From the NCBI GenBank assembly GCA_019925105.1, contig JAHGAU010000004.1:1488001-1552000 (forward strand): a stretch of DNA of 64,000 nucleotides, written 5' to 3'. The position numbers and the translations under genes were made by a program. Within the stretch, counting starts at the first letter, position 1. Each line of letters begins with the position of its first letter. This stretch comes from Niebla homalea (Eukaryota; Ascomycota; Lecanoromycetes; Lecanorales; Ramalinaceae). The notes beneath the pieces were generated by a model. It was not told where the DNA came from. It worked only from the letters and a program-made list of their open reading frames with translations, and searched no databases. Positions 22,368-36,160 of the stretch are shown here, piece by piece.

Positions 22368-25306
22368 ATAATATATATTATAATTAACTTTATTATAGCT
22401 TAATAAATAGTCCGGGTTTTTTATAACGTAGCCCCCTATATTAATACGGCGAGATAAATAAGGCCTTTTTCCTATAAAGTTATCTTCTTTTAAACTTTTT
22501 TTATATAATCCTTTTAATTAAGCTTTTTATTTACTTAAAAATTAAGGACTTTAATATTAATATCCGGCTTTATTATAACTCTATTTAAGTTTATTATAAC
22601 TATTATATTATATAATTTTAAGCTTTTAATTATATAAATAAATTTATATTTATACGGCGTAAATTAAACCCCGTAAGTTTTTACTTACCGAAAATAAACT
22701 TTATAAGCTTATTTTAATTTTAAATAGTTTAAACATATAAAAATATTATAAGTTAAGAAATAAACGTTATTAATAAAGTTTCCGACTTAAATTTTTTATC
22801 TTAACTTAATAAGCTTTTTAATTAATAAACCGTTAAAAAATAAGAATAATATAAGAAAAATAAGCGATCCCTAAAGAATCCCCATTATAACGGGCTTTAT
22901 TAAGCTTATTTTTTATTTTAAATTAATTAATATAGCTCGGTTACTTAAAAAACTTTTTATTTATTTAATTAAAAAGGGTAATATTTTTTTCTTCTTTAAG
23001 TTATATAATAACCTTTAATAATTTATTTTATTAAAAATACCTATAATATTAAAAGAAAAAAGACTTATAATATATTTCTTCCCGTAATTTTATATTATAT
23101 ATACGCCGTTAATTAATCCTTTAAGGGCTATTTTTATTAACCGATTTCTCCTTATTTTTATTTATTAATCGGGGAGAAGTCCGTAGTTTTCTATATAATT
23201 ATTAAGGATCTTTATTATTACCGTTTTTAAAGCTTTTTTTAACGTATAAAAGAGTATAATAAGTCTATAAGATTTTACCTTAAAGTAATCCGGCTTAACC
23301 GGCTTTTTAAAGATAATCGTTTTTACCTTTTTAAATTTACGTAAATAATAATTAACGTTAAAATATACTTAAAAAAGGTAAATAAAAACCCTTTTAAACG
23401 GTAAGGTTATTATTAATAAGAATTTATTAAGAATCTTATTTAATCCTAAAACTTTATCCTTCTTTAATTTATTAATCGCCTTAATTATTATATCTTATAT
23501 TATTACCTTATTTATTAATACGGGGTGAAAATACGTAACGTTATTAATATTATTTAAATTAACTTCTAGCAAAAAGGGGAAAAATATTCCCTTAAGGGCT
23601 TTAATCTTATTATTAAAGGTATTAATTAATATATTATCGGATCTTTTAAGGCGCAGGAATTTAAGGATAAGCTTTAATTTCTTATTCCGTTCTTTATTAT
23701 ACTTCGTTAACTTTTAAATACTATAAGGTAAGACCGTTAAATTATATATTATAAACTGAAAGTATATTTATTTAGCCTTTTTAATAATCTTTTCCTTTTC
23801 CTCTTAAATAACCTTTAATTAATTAAATATCTTTTAATTTTTATACTTAAAAGTTTACTTAATTAATTTTTTCGTTTTTACGGTTACGGTTATATATTCT
23901 TTATTTTAATAACTTTTAACTCTTTAAAAGGGTTTTATTAACGGGATTATTTTATCGATTACTTTATTTAATATTTTTATTATTTACTCCATAAAGAAAT
24001 CGATCCGGTCCTTATTATTTAGCTAAAAAAGGTCCGTAAATTATATTATCGTCTTTTCCGCTTTTATATAAACCTCTGTTTCCTTAACCGTTTTTTACGC
24101 CCTTTTTACCGGTAATAATAAGGTCGTATTAACGGTTTAATCCAAAGTTATTTATATCGGTATATAGTCCGAGCTATATTTTAAGTCCTCTCGTAACCCG
24201 TATATAATAACCGTATTAATAATACCTTTTAAGTTAAAAGTTAAGTCAATTATAATCTTAAATTTTTAGCCTTTTTATATTATAATCTTTTTTTACGTTA
24301 ATAACGTAAAATTAAATTAAGTAATAATTATTAATAACTCTTTAAACTTAACGTAATTAATTATATATTCTTCTTTATTTTATTTAATATAATAAAAATT
24401 AAAGTCTTTTATTAAAAGGTATTTGCTGGGTATAATTATAATTTCCTTAAGTAACGGGATCGTAAAAAGCTTTTTTTATTAATTAACGGCGGATTATATA
24501 CGTTATAAATATTTAAGTTTCTTTTAATCTTTTTTTCTTATATAATTTAAAACGTATATAGATTCTTTCCGTAATAAATAATATTTTAATTATTTATATT
24601 TAATTTCTTATTTATAAAGAAATATATTTATATCTTTTATTTTTTTTAAAGGTTAAATAAAAACTATTTCCCGGGTTAATCGAAAAACGTATATATAAGT
24701 TATATAGCGGTTTTTATATTATTATAATATTAATATCCTTTACTTACTTAAATTTAAATATTAACATTATAATTTTAATTACTTTTTTACGTACGTTATA
24801 TTATATTATCCTTAAAAGTATAAATATATTATATATTAACTTTTATTAAGTTCTTTTTATTAACTTTTATTTATATAAATAGTTTTTTTTTAAAGTTAAG
24901 TATTATTTACCCCGGCCTTCTTATTATAACGATTATCCCGGTTAAGTAACCGGCCTTAAAAGTTAATATTATTATAAGTTTTTTCTTTTTTATATTATTA
25001 ATTATTATGTTTTATTTTTCTTTATTTTATGGGTTTTATTTATATTTTAGGATTATCCTTAGTTATTTCGTTAATTTAGATTTATATAAATTATAACGTT
25101 AAACCTTAACCGTTATCTTAATTTCTTTACGTTAAGTCTTTTTAACCCTTATTATATATTATAAATCCTATATTAAGTAATTATTATTCTTATACGTTAT
25201 ATATTTTGGCGTATTCTTTATTAAGCCCTTTATTATTAAGCCCGCGTATTTATACGTATTATGCCCTTTAATATATACCGTATACTTTATATTATTTAAG
25301 TATCTT

Positions 25307-25460
25307 TGTCAGGGAAAAAGACGAAGTGCAGGTAATGAGGGTGGAGTGGTAACTGCCTGGATTGCAACTATGAACGGTGTTGCTAGTTATATGAGTGCGC
25401 GCCAAGCATTCATAGCCCTATGCCCTTGCGCTATGCCTATTGTACTGCTTGCACGTAACA
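25307..25460 (+). repeat. Solo LTR, 154 bp, RIP-free
   Basis: Starts TGTCAGGGAAAAAGACG and ends GCACGTAACA. The perfect duplication ATCTT lies at 25302-25306 and 25461-25465. It contains CGCGCCAAGC. It sits inside RIP-mutated LINE B. It is taken as the same LTR family as 31991-32152 and 36161-36324, with orientation from the shared TGTCAGGG start. Confidence 0.85.
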
Positions 25461-26913
25461 ATCTTATAATAATATATCCGTACCCTTAATATTTAAAGTA
25501 TTAATAAATATTTATTACTCGGTTTTATAATTTTATTAATTTAAAAAACTTACCCTTTATTATTTTTTTATCGGGGATATCGTTATATATTCTTATTAAC
25601 GTTACGCTTAAAATAATTATAAAGTATTTCTTTATCCGGTTAAAAGTATTTAGCCTTTTTATTACGGGGGGAAAGTTATAATTAACGATCTTTAACCCGG
25701 GATAAAGGATTATATTCTCTTTTTTTATCCGTTTTAAAATAGCCTCCTTTTCCTTTTTTATAAACCTTATTAAATACATCCTATTTACCGTAATAATAAA
25801 CGATTATCTTAATACCTTTACCGTTTTATATCCCTTTTTACCGGCTTATTTTTTCGACTTTTTAAGCCTTTCCTTTACCTTTAATAAGGCTATATTAAAA
25901 AAAATATCTTCATTTTATAGTTTACGTACCGTAATAATTTATTTAATTAATAATTCTTCCGTTATTTTAAATATTTTTATAAATTATAAAGGGCTTATTT
26001 TCGTAGTTATATTCCTTTCCTCCTTACTTAATAATTATATAATTATTATCCTCGCCTTTTTTAATATTACCGTTTTCTTTTTAATTTTTATTTTTTTTAC
26101 TATTAATATAAGTATTATTTTTATAGCTTTCGTTACTTAGTTTACCCTTATTTTTATCCGTAAAGCTTCTCCCGTCGCTCCTTTATTTTATATATAACCT
26201 TTTTAATTCTTTTTGCTTTTTTTCATAAATATTTTTATTAACGCCTTTTAAGCTTTATATAACCTCTTTAAATCCCTTAATCCCCCCCCCGTTTTTATAT
26301 AAAAGTCTTTTACTTTCCGTAGCTTAATTTATAATATCGGTTAAGTTTTTAATATAATATCCTTCTATTTAATTATAAGGAGGCTTTTTAATGTTTTTAT
26401 TATTTTTTCTTTTATTATATTTTTTTTACGCGTTTAATTATTACTTTTTTTTATAATTTATCCTTAATTACTTAATGGTTTTTTATTTTCGCCCGGCTTT
26501 TTCTTAATTTATATATATTTAATAAGGCCTTTTCCGCCTTCGCTTACCTTTTATCCGTTGCTACGTATTATCCTTATCTCTTTTATCCTTTATTTACCCT
26601 TTATAATTATGTTACCTTTACGTATTATACGCGTTTTTTTACGCGTATCTCGTTAATTATAAACTTTTTATTCAATTTAAGAGTTCTTTATTATATATTT
26701 ATTACGCCGTCCGTATAAATTATTATTATTTCCGTTAATAAGGGCCGTTTACCCTTCCACCCCTTCTACCTCCATTATTACTCCGCTTCCGCTTATCGTA
26801 TTTAAGGCACTTGCCTTACTGTTACTTAAGTTATATACGCGTGCATCGTTTTGAACCTCTGGGGTCCCGTTATTCGTCACCATCCTTCACCTAGGAAATC
26901 ACAGTTATAATTT

Positions 26914-29900
26914 AAGGGCTTATTAATTATCCTTATTATCGCTTAATTATTAATATAAAGGGTAATTAGCTTAATATCGTTATTATTATAGCTCATTTTA
27001 TTTAGAAGTAGGCTGAAAAAGAGTATTTTATGAATAGCTTTATAAGTTACGTTATATTCTAATTTTACGGATAAGATAACGATAGTAATTTATCAATAGA
27101 AACGAGTATTAATAAGCCCGTTCTAATAGTAAAAGACGTATCCACTTATTAATTGCGATATATCCTTAATATCCGTATAAGAAACGTTTAAATACTTTAT
27201 TAGTTTTCCACTTTATCTATTAATAGGGCTTATATAGATCCCGATATTATAGGTATTATTAAGGTATTTAATTATACGCTTAAGAGCATTAATATAAGCT
27301 TTAGTTAAATTAAATATAAAGCTACTTAACTTATTAATTAAGTATAATATATTAAAACGTATTATTTACGCGATCTACTAAATAGTACTTATAAATAAAA
27401 TATATACCTTTTACTCTTTAATAAAAGTATAATATCTATTTAGTGCTTTTTCTAAGGTAAAGCTGAGTTCTATTGGGTATTAAAAGTTTAACCTTAAACC
27501 GGCCTTATTATAGACTTTTATATTTAACTATTTAATTAATCGTTTAATATATATAAACTATATAACATATATAATATTATTAAGATAATTATGAATAATA
27601 TTTATTTTTAAATATTATAAAACGTTAAAAAATTTTTTAATATGGAAATACTCATTAAGAGTTAATTTAAACTATTAAATCGTTTATTTAGTTTTTACGA
27701 TAATAAGGATATTATTAATATAAATAGTTAATATAATACCCTTATTTTTATAAATAAAAACCAAATAATTTTTAATAATATATATAAATCCTATAACCTT
27801 AAGGACTTTTTATAAAGTAATATATTACTTTAATAGTACTTATTTCAGGCTATATAAAGCTTTACGTAAAAAGTAAATAAGCTTCTCTTTATTTTCTTTC
27901 TTTACCTTAAAGTTATAAGGTTATTCTATCTATATACGTTTTTTTAATAAAGCCTTTAAGAATATAAAGATAACGTTAATAACCTTATACTTAAGATCGT
28001 TTTTAGCATAAATAGCTAAGAGTAAACGTTAACTTATTAACTTAATAACCATAAAGAAGGTAAGGAGATAATCTTTACCTTATTATTACTTAAAGCCCTT
28101 TATTACTTACCTCGCCTTATAAAGAATAATTTCTCTTATTTAATTAAATTTATAAATAAGGACTTAACGTCCTAATATAGGCTTTATACCTTATAAACCT
28201 AGAAGAAGTTCCTAGATTTCTTATTATTTTATGTTTTTTAATTCGGCCTTAAAGGTTATAATCTATTTATCTTTATTTAAGTTAATAAAGGCTTTTTTAA
28301 TAGACTTTAGGATTTAAGGATTTAAATAAACTATATTAATAATACGGCGGATAAAGGCCAGGATTATATATTCTAGATAAATGTAAATAACCTTCTTTAC
28401 TTTTGGAGTACCGTATTATAATATATAATAGTTAAGTCGGTCTTCTCCCTTAAATAAATAACGCGGAAATAAGTTATTATACTTAGACTTATTATTACCG
28501 TAATAATTAACTTCGTTATTAAATAAATTATTATTTATAAAATTTAAATTTATATTAAGAGGCTTATCTAAAGCTCCTTTAAGATTATTAAGTTTATTAT
28601 TATTATTTTCAGTATTATTAATAATAACGTTATTGGCAATAAGTTTAACGATATTAATAAATAATTAATTATCGTTATTATATTCCCTTTTATCGTTAGC
28701 GATAATAATTTCCTCGTTAAATCGGACGTAAGCCGAAATAATCATTTTTCTTCCTTATGTATCTTATAAACGGTATTAATTTAAAGCCTTATACCTTAAA
28801 AACCGATATTTTATACTTTTATATTTAAGCTTTATTTACTTAAGCTCTTTATAATAATAATATAGATATTTAAAGGGTTATAAATATAAGATATCCGGTT
28901 TATTATTAATTTAAGCCTTAATTAATATCTTATTAATAAGTATTTTTAAGGATAAACGGTATTTTATATAGATAATGTATTATAGAGCTTCTCTTTAAAA
29001 CTTTTAAGTTATATTTATATTATATAATATTATTCTTAATCGATTAAAGGATATATAGAATAAGCGTTTAATAACTCCGTTTTAATACGGGTTATACGGT
29101 ACTATTATCTCTAAGTATAATCCAAGCTCTTTATATAAGTCCGTAAGTACGTTACTAAATGTGATCTCGTTATTACTATAAATAAATATAAACTTAAACC
29201 CTTAAGCCTTTATTTTAATAAAATACTCCCTTAAAACCGATAGTAATTATAATTTCTTTTTAATTATATAAATGAAGGTTATATCCGTAATATTATCTAT
29301 TAAGGCGATATAATATTTATAGTTATTAATAGTCTTTATAATATTATTATTACTAGTAATATTATAATATTAACGAGCTTTTTTATTAAAGTATTTAATA
29401 CGTTCTTAGCGGTAATAAACATAAGACGGGGTTCTTATCTGTTTCTTAATTATATATAATTCGTAAAACTTATATTTTAACTCTTTTATTTAAAGGATAT
29501 TAGCCTTTTTCAGGTTAATACCTATCATAATCTTAACGGCTTATTTAACTGCGTCTATATTATAGTAGCCGAAACGTTTATGTAATTAGTCTTATAAGAC
29601 GGGTTTCCGTAAGTACGTTATAAGGGTTCTTATATAATTAATAGTCGTTAGGTTTAATATTAAGGATTTATTGGTAATCGGACCGGTAAAGATATTATTT
29701 CTATAGTTATTAAATAGACGTTATGATCCTAGCTTTATTACTATATTGTACCCTTTCTTATAAAGTATACCGAATAAAATAAAATTATCAATTATCTTAA
29801 GGATATATTATATATCCCTTAATATAATTACTTTAATTTTACCTCCTATTATTAATTAGAATATAATATTACCGATATTAATAACGTTTATATTACTACC

Positions 29901-31150
29901 CTTAATTCCTTAAAGTTTAAAGGAGATATATATTACGTTTATGTTTCTATAATTCTTAAAAAGTATAATATCCTATATATAGTGGATATCTACCCTTATA
30001 TTTAAAATAAAAATTTTATTTTTTTATTTTACGTTATTCGGCTTATTAATACGTATTATTTAATAATGGATAACTACTTTAATCAGAAAGGCTTTAACCG
30101 ACTTAAATATCTTAATATCCTTAATAATAATAGCCTTTTTTATAAATACTTTCTCTTTTTAATTATTATTTTTTAATTTTAATTTTTAGCTATCTAGAGC
30201 TTTCTTTAAATACTTATATTAATAGTCGTTAACTTTATAATAATTTACTTTATAATAATTATATTTATCCTATATAATTAAGGTTAAAGTTAATATATTT
30301 TTCGCCTTCTTAATTTTAAACTTATTTTATTTATTATAACCTCCGATTTTAATAGCCTTTATAGCTTTTACCGCTTTTTCTTAATTTTATTAACGTTAAT
30401 TAAATTTAATAAAAATTATAATAAACTTATTAAGATTAAATTCTAATTTTTAAGCTTTTATTGTCTACTTTATATTAAAAATAGTTACACTATACTTCGT
30501 TTTAAGTCCAAGTTTAAAGTACGTTATTATTAATTAATTAAGAACGTTTATTCTTATGTTAATTAATTTTATATAATATTTTCTTACCTCCTAAGTATAA
30601 TTAAATAATATTATATAGTTAATTAAATTTATATTTAAAAGGAAATAAATAATATGGTCTTTAATAGCTGGATCTTTAATAGTATATAGCTATTTTAGCT
30701 TTTTCCAGATAAGATACGGATTATTTATTTTAATATACTATATACGTATAAGATTATTAATTATAAGATTTAAATAACCTATTACTTTATTGTAATTTAT
30801 CCTATATTTAAAAGTTATTACTCTTTATAATATTATTAAGGTTGCTATTATAATTTATCCAGCAATATTTATCGTTATTACCGTAAAAGTAAATGCCTTT
30901 ACGTCCTTTAGAATAATGTCTAGTAGTTAATTTACCGTAAGCATTAAGATGACGTTAACCTTCTATATATTAGAATTCAAAAGGTTTTTTAACTTTAGTA
31001 TTTTAAATAAACTCTTAAATATCTTGTTTCGCCTTCTTTAATCCTTTAAATTGGCGGTATTATAGGATTTTTATTTAAGGTTTATTTATTAATCTATATG
31101 CGGTCTATATAAGTGTTATATAGCCTTAATAATTCAATTAAATAAATAAA
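26914..31150 (-). pseudogene. Ty1/copia relic inserted in LINE C
   Basis: On the minus strand near 27722-27711 the frame reads LYINNILIIVKTK, the RIP form of the copia reverse-transcriptase box LYVDDILIIGKTK. Downstream text includes NEYFHIKKFF, FIYIKRLIK and GLRLNF, in the order expected of copia RT. LINE B is inserted near its downstream end, so a further part should lie between about 14660 and 14953. The right limit is only bracketed (about 31100-31190), because plus-strand LINE C coding is readable again from about 31185. I could not identify its LTRs. Confidence 0.55.
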
Positions 31151-31399
31151 AGGAAAAGGGATTAAACGATAAAATTATACTTTTTCTTTAAATAATAATG
31201 ATAATTTTAAGGAAGATACCTTTAACGGTAAAATAAAACTTTTATATAAAACTTTTTTTAAGCTTATTAATACTTAATTCATTTGATATTTAAGGATACT
31301 AATACTTTAAACCGCTCTTATTCCCCTTTATTTTAGAAAATAAATTATAAAAGGTAATATTTAAATTACGGACTAATAAAATATTTGAATTTAATAACG

Positions 31400-32440
31400 T
31401 TCCGAATTAAGTCCTTAAAATAAAGGCAGATTTATTAATCCTTTTATAATTAACTATTATAAATAAAGCTATAAAGTAAAATTAATACTTTAAAGCCTAG
31501 AAATAATTAATTACCGTAGCTTTTCAGAAAACTTAATAAAGGTAATTATTTATAGCCGAAATCTTACCGCTTTATTATTTTACTTAATATTATTAATAAA
31601 TTAATAGAATTAATTTTAATTTAACGTTTAAGCTTTTAAATAAAAACTTATTATCTTATACTTAAGGATTATATCGGAGTTCGTAAATTCACGGGGGTTA
31701 AAAACGCTAAATATTTACTTATGGAATAAATATACATTATTAATAAGATAAATACCTTAATAATAAGTTTATTTATATTAAATATTTTAGATATATTTAA
31801 TAATATTTCTTATGAAAAGCTTTTATATAACCTTTAAAAAAGGAAAGACTTATTAAAGGTAATTTATCAAAATAAGGGTTTTCTTAATTAAAAGATTATT
31901 ATAATTAAAATACTAGAATACTTAATACCGTTAATAAAAATTAAAACGGGCATATTATAAAACTTAATTTTTTCTTTAATTTTATATTTCTGTCAGGGAA
32001 CTGATATATGAGGTCTAGCTATGAACGGAATAATAGCTATGAGGGTGTCTATGGTACAGGGCCGTCCATGAAGGTGAGTGGGTGCCAAGCCACTAGTCCC
32101 AGCACGGTAACATAGCCGAAGGCCTGGGAGCAGTAGGCATGGAACCGTGACAATTTCTTTTATAATTCGGACCTTATAGAATTAATTACTTAATACGTTT
32201 AAGTTATTAATTATATTAATAATATAAATACTTTAATTATAAAGGTTACGGTAATAAAAAATTATGAAAAGCTTTAGTAAATTTACCCTATAACGGTTAA
32301 AGTTTAAGTATAAAAATATATTTTAATATTTACTTTAATTAAGTTTATAATTTAATATTTCTCAGCGGATAAAAGTTAATTTATAGATATACCCTTAAAA
32401 TTAAAAAACGCGGTAATTATACCGGGATCTTTTATTTATG
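31400..32440 (+). pseudogene. LINE C reverse transcriptase relic
   Basis: With stops ignored, the plus strand reads YRFIILLNIINKLIE (31565 on), which fits YRPISLLNTLGKxIE. Further on come DIFNNISYEKLLYNL (about 31787, AFDNVSHERLL-like) and FYNSDLIELI (about 32157). Then comes YINN at 32212-32223, the RIP form of the YVDD/YIDD active site, and finally ADKS.FI. This is a typical order for fungal LINE reverse transcriptases. The solo LTR 31991-32152 interrupts it. Substitutions are D to N and Q/W/R to stop, as RIP predicts. Confidence 0.75.
31991..32152 (+). repeat. Solo LTR, 162 bp, RIP-free
   Basis: Starts TGTCAGGGAACTG and ends GGAACCGTGACA. The perfect duplication ATTTC lies at 31986-31990 and 32153-32157. 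It contains GGGTGCCAAGCC. It interrupts the LINE C reverse transcriptase between two conserved boxes and shows no RIP. Confidence 0.88.
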
Positions 32441-33079
32441 TCTTTGGTATTTATTTTAATTCCCGTTTAACCTTTATATTATATTTAAGGTATATAAAGG
32501 TTACGGGGGGACAGAAGATAAATACTTTATAAAAGGTAGTTAGGTTAATTTAGGGATTGTTTCTCGCTAATATATATTAATTATATATCGGGGCAATTAA
32601 ATTATAATTTACATTTAAGTACTTAGTTTAATATACTCCGGTTAAAAGGTTTTAAATGAATTATGTAGATAATAAGAAAATTAAAATCCTTATTACGTTA
32701 TAGAAATGAGTTACGGTAATTATTATAAATACCTTTAAGCTCGTAACCGGCTTAATATTCAATATTAAACTTTATATTTAACTTATAATAATATACCTAG
32801 AAAGGATTAATAAAGAAGTACTTTTATAAATCGTTAAGTTATTAATTTACGAATATATGTTATAATTATAAATATATATAGTTACTTAAATTAAGTTTTT
32901 ATCCTTATTTTAACGCTTATCACTATATTATAAAAAGTTCTTTAAATCGGTTTTAATATATTAAAACTTAATTTAACTTAAGCTTAAAAAGATTATACCT
33001 TAAGTAATACTATTATAATAAAAGGCCCTAAGGATTATAATCATTGGATTAAAAGAAAAAACTAAAGAATAATTTATTT

Positions 33080-33530
33080 ATTATTAAATTTTAATTCATA
33101 ATTTTAATTTATAGTATATTTATATTAACGGTAATAATTATTGAGGGTAAATTAAAGCTACGGTTATCTTAAAATAATAAAATAAGTTTATTAAATCGTT
33201 CATATTATATAAGGGATAATTAGATTTTAACGGTTTATTTAGCTGAACTTAAAAATATCAAATTAGGTTTAAATATAAATTTAAAGGATTATATTTAATA
33301 AAGTTTTTAAGTTCTTAATATTTAAACCGATAATTAAGCCGTAATTTTAATAATTATTAACCTTAACGGATATTTAGTTAAGTAATATATCCTATATGAT
33401 ATCGTTTAAAAAATCGATTTATTACGTTAACGGGGAGTTAAAGTAATTATTAAGTGGATCCTTACGTATATAGGGGTACCGGGAAACGAAAAAGCAGATT
33501 AAGTAATTAAAAGAGTTACGTTAAAAAGCC
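33080..33530 (+). pseudogene. LINE C RNase H domain relic
   Basis: The frame reads LTVYLAELKNI (about 33219), a T(D/N)N box, YDIV.KIDLLR, and then IIKWILTYIGVPGNEKAD (about 33444-33498). This corresponds to the IxWIPxHxGxxGNExAD end of the RNase H domain carried by Tad-like fungal LINEs. RIP-type stops interrupt it. LINE C continues to 33808, is broken by LINE D, and resumes at 34551. Confidence 0.78.
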
Positions 33531-33808
33531 TTTATTTATTTATTTATTTTTATTATCTTACGGTATATTAAAAGTAAATTTTAGCCTTTACGGTTAAGTA
33601 TTATTGGAATTAAACTTAGGATCTCGTTAAATATAATAAAATTATCCGCCGTTTTAACTTAAAACCTTTTAAATATACGGATTTAAGTTATAAGGGATTA
33701 ATTAAGGTTAAAAACGTAATATTTATTTAATTATATATTAATAAAAATATTTTAAAGAAATAGCTATATAATATTAATTAAATTAACTTATTTAAATATA
33801 ACTATTAT

Positions 33809-34537
33809 TTGATTGATTAATTGATTTATATACGAGTCTAGCTACTTTAAGCTAATTTCAGCGTTCTATAATACTGGTAGCTAAGTTACGGTTATTTTAA
33901 TATTTATATTTATTTTAAACTTATCACTTTAATTTTAAAAGGGAAAAGGAAACCATAATCGGTTAATTTAACCTTAGCTTACCTTAAATATTAACCCGAT
34001 TTAAATAAAAACCTCTCTTCTATAATTATTTACCTTAATATTATAATTAAGTTTTTACGTTAATCCGATTAAGATTAATAATTACTTTAAATCCTTAATT
34101 TATTATTTTTATTAAAAATTTTTTATTTTTTAACGTTATAATTTATAATAAGGATTTAATGATAATATTAAGCTTAATCGGGGGAAAACGGCTTTAATTA
34201 TATAACTTTATTTCTTTTAACGTTTAAATTTCATTTTAAGTATTTTATTATATAACTTTTCGGATTAACCTTATTTAATCTTAACTTTAATTTTTTAACG
34301 TTAAATCCCCGTAACCTTTTTTTATTGGTCCTATGTGGTAATAAGGTTTATTTAAGGTTAATTACGGGTACCGGCGAATCGTCAGATATTTATTATTATT
34401 TTATCTATATTAACCACGTAACTTACCGGATAAAGTTTAAGGGCTCTTAACGAAATCGTCCCTTATTTTTGAAATATTCGATTATTCTGTAATTTATCTT
34501 CTGCACTTAAAAATGCCATTCCGCCACGCTCGCCCCC
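33809..34537 (-). mobile_element. LINE D, 5'-truncated, 729 bp
   Basis: The 13-bp duplication ATATAACTATTAT lies at 33796-33808 and 34538-34550. The left end is a TTGATTGATTAATTGATT tail followed by TTATATACGAGTCTAGC, matching the 3' ends of LINEs A and B on the minus strand. The right end lacks the LINE 5' end. The last about 60 bp (34480-34537) are less RIP-mutated. 5' truncation is common for target-primed elements. Confidence 0.85.
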
Positions 34538-35246
34538 ATATAACTATTATAATAACTTTATTTCCGCTTAAATGGTCCGTTACGTACTCTTAAAATATAA
34601 AGCCTTTAAATATTATTAACTTTTAAGATTCCCGGTTAATAATAACTTAAAGAAATTATTAACCGACGTAAAAATAGCCTAAATTTTTTTTTTATACTTT
34701 ACGTAAGGCTTTTAAAGTAGTTTTAAGCTTACTTTACTTAATTATAATGATTAAGTATTTACGGTAATTTAATTTATCAGTTAAATATAATAGAATTTAA
34801 GCTTTTATTATAACCTTAAATATAATAAGAGTATATTATTTATTATTTTATATTAAATAAGATAAATATACCCGTATATATTTTAATATATACGGCTTAA
34901 AATTAACTTGATAACGATTATTAATACGTTTAAAATTATATTTTAAATAAATACGTTTTTTAATATTTTTTTTATGGCTTTTTAAACTTATCGAATAATA
35001 AGACTTAAAGTTTTAAACTTTGAATTTTAGACTTTAAATTTTTTAACTTTTTAAACTTTTTGATTTTAAGTTAACCTCTCTTACCCGGGGGTATATCCAC
35101 GGGTAAGTAAGGCCTTAGCCTTAACGGTTCCTATTTACGTTTAGCGAGAGAGATATTTAGGTAGGTTAATAGCTTTATAGTTTTTTCGGACTAGGTATTC
35201 TATAACTAAATCAATCAATCAATCAATCAATCAGCTCACCCAAATC

Positions 35247-36160
35247 CCTAAGTCCTTCATCTCATCATTGAGGACCTTCTTGGACAACGGCTTTTCTCAA
35301 AGTTGCTGACCTCTGCATAATACCATCTCCACCGGCCAAAATTACCCCATTTGCAATAGAGAACCTAAGAGCTGAACAAAGGATCCGTCCATTTGAGGCT
35401 ATGCCCGAGCCCCGCATGCTCGAATTCTTATTGGGATGATGTACACCTACACCCCCGCGATATACACATAACGCCCCCAGTTTCCCTGCATATATACCCC
35501 CGACTTCCCTGCTTGCACACCTTTTTTTCTGCGGGTATATCCAGTAATGCCTGTCGTATTTCTTAGTATAGCGGAAGCACTTGGGAGCGGAATTTGCGTA
35601 AATTATTACGTATGTTACTACGGCAATAACGAATACTTAATTAGGCTGTATAAGTGGTTCCGAAGGTAGTAAGTAATTAGATAATACGCTGAGGACTGCG
35701 ATAAGAACAAAAAACGACGTTTGGTTGTTCAGTCGACCTTAAAATGTTAATTTGGGCCCTATATTACGGGTAGGGCGATTTAAGGATTTTTCACAACAGG
35801 CCCATCTGCGGTATCGTCTTGAACTGTTCTTCCTTGACTTAACTATCCTTGTCCTTGTCCTTATTTCGAGTCCTAACTGACTTAATTACTACCAGTATTA
35901 ACCGTCCATTTCAGTTATTAACCATTCGTGGCCTATAAGGCTCTCCACTCTTAGTTCCTGCAGCTGTTAACGTCTCATAGGCTCGTGATAGTGTGCTTAC
36001 TGTACGGTTTACTGACTGACTGGTATGCGTCCTACTTAACGCAATACTCGAGATGATTAAAGTATACGTCGTACCACTTTAACAGTGTTGTTTTTAGTGA
36101 AATACGAGTGCACGAGGGGCTTATAACCAATTTCTTAATACATAAGGATAACTATTATTA
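35247..36160. other. GC-balanced flank without a recognised gene
   Basis: This sequence originally followed directly on 9489 before LINE C inserted. It contains the imperfect repeat partner 35334-35398 (AAAATTACCCCATTTGC) and a pyrimidine-rich stretch at 35440-35530 (CCCCCAGTTTCCCTG type). I see no convincing coding frame or RNA gene. Confidence 0.5.

Larger units (their letters stand above)
14967..26900 (-). mobile_element. LINE B, full length (about 5974 bp without LINE A)
   Basis: The flanks are ACGGTTATAATTT (14954-14966) and ACAGTTATAATTT (26901-26913), a 13-bp target duplication with one G/A difference. The left end is the reverse complement of an (AATC)n tail. The right end carries an ORF1 start at 26883 preceded by 17 bp. 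Its first residues MVTNNGTPEV are nearly the same as in LINE A (MATNNGTLEV). A DFN endonuclease motif lies at 24406-24398. LINE A (16422-22367) is inserted within it. The two parts add up to a length within 30 bp of LINE A, which supports both boundaries. It is heavily RIP-mutated except for the 5' about 130 bp. Confidence 0.85.
9490..35231 (+). mobile_element. LINE-type retrotransposon C, host of nested insertions
   Basis: The 15-bp sequence CAGCTCACCCAAATC occurs immediately left (9475-9489) and right (35232-35246) of this block, and the right end is an (AATC)n tail. This is the structure of a target-primed non-LTR element on the plus strand. Domain relics lie in the expected order: endonuclease DFN motif at 13858, reverse transcriptase 31400-32440, RNase H 33080-33530. 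The gaps are filled by later insertions at 12061-13608, about 14555 to 31150, 31991-32152 and 33809-34537. The first about 150 bp (9490-9640) are barely RIP-mutated. The stretch 9640-12060 should hold ORF1 but is too degraded to read. Confidence 0.82.

Noticed and set aside
16433..25779. Other short ORFs in AT-rich blocks (for example 16433-16636, 25525-25779)
   Set aside because: Lys/Ile/Phe-rich translations of RIP-mutated transposon DNA without conserved motifs.
25307..32152. Short GC-richer units as possible tRNA or ncRNA genes
   Set aside because: Their TG..CA ends and perfect 5-bp duplications identify them as LTRs; no tRNA A/B boxes or cloverleaf could be found.
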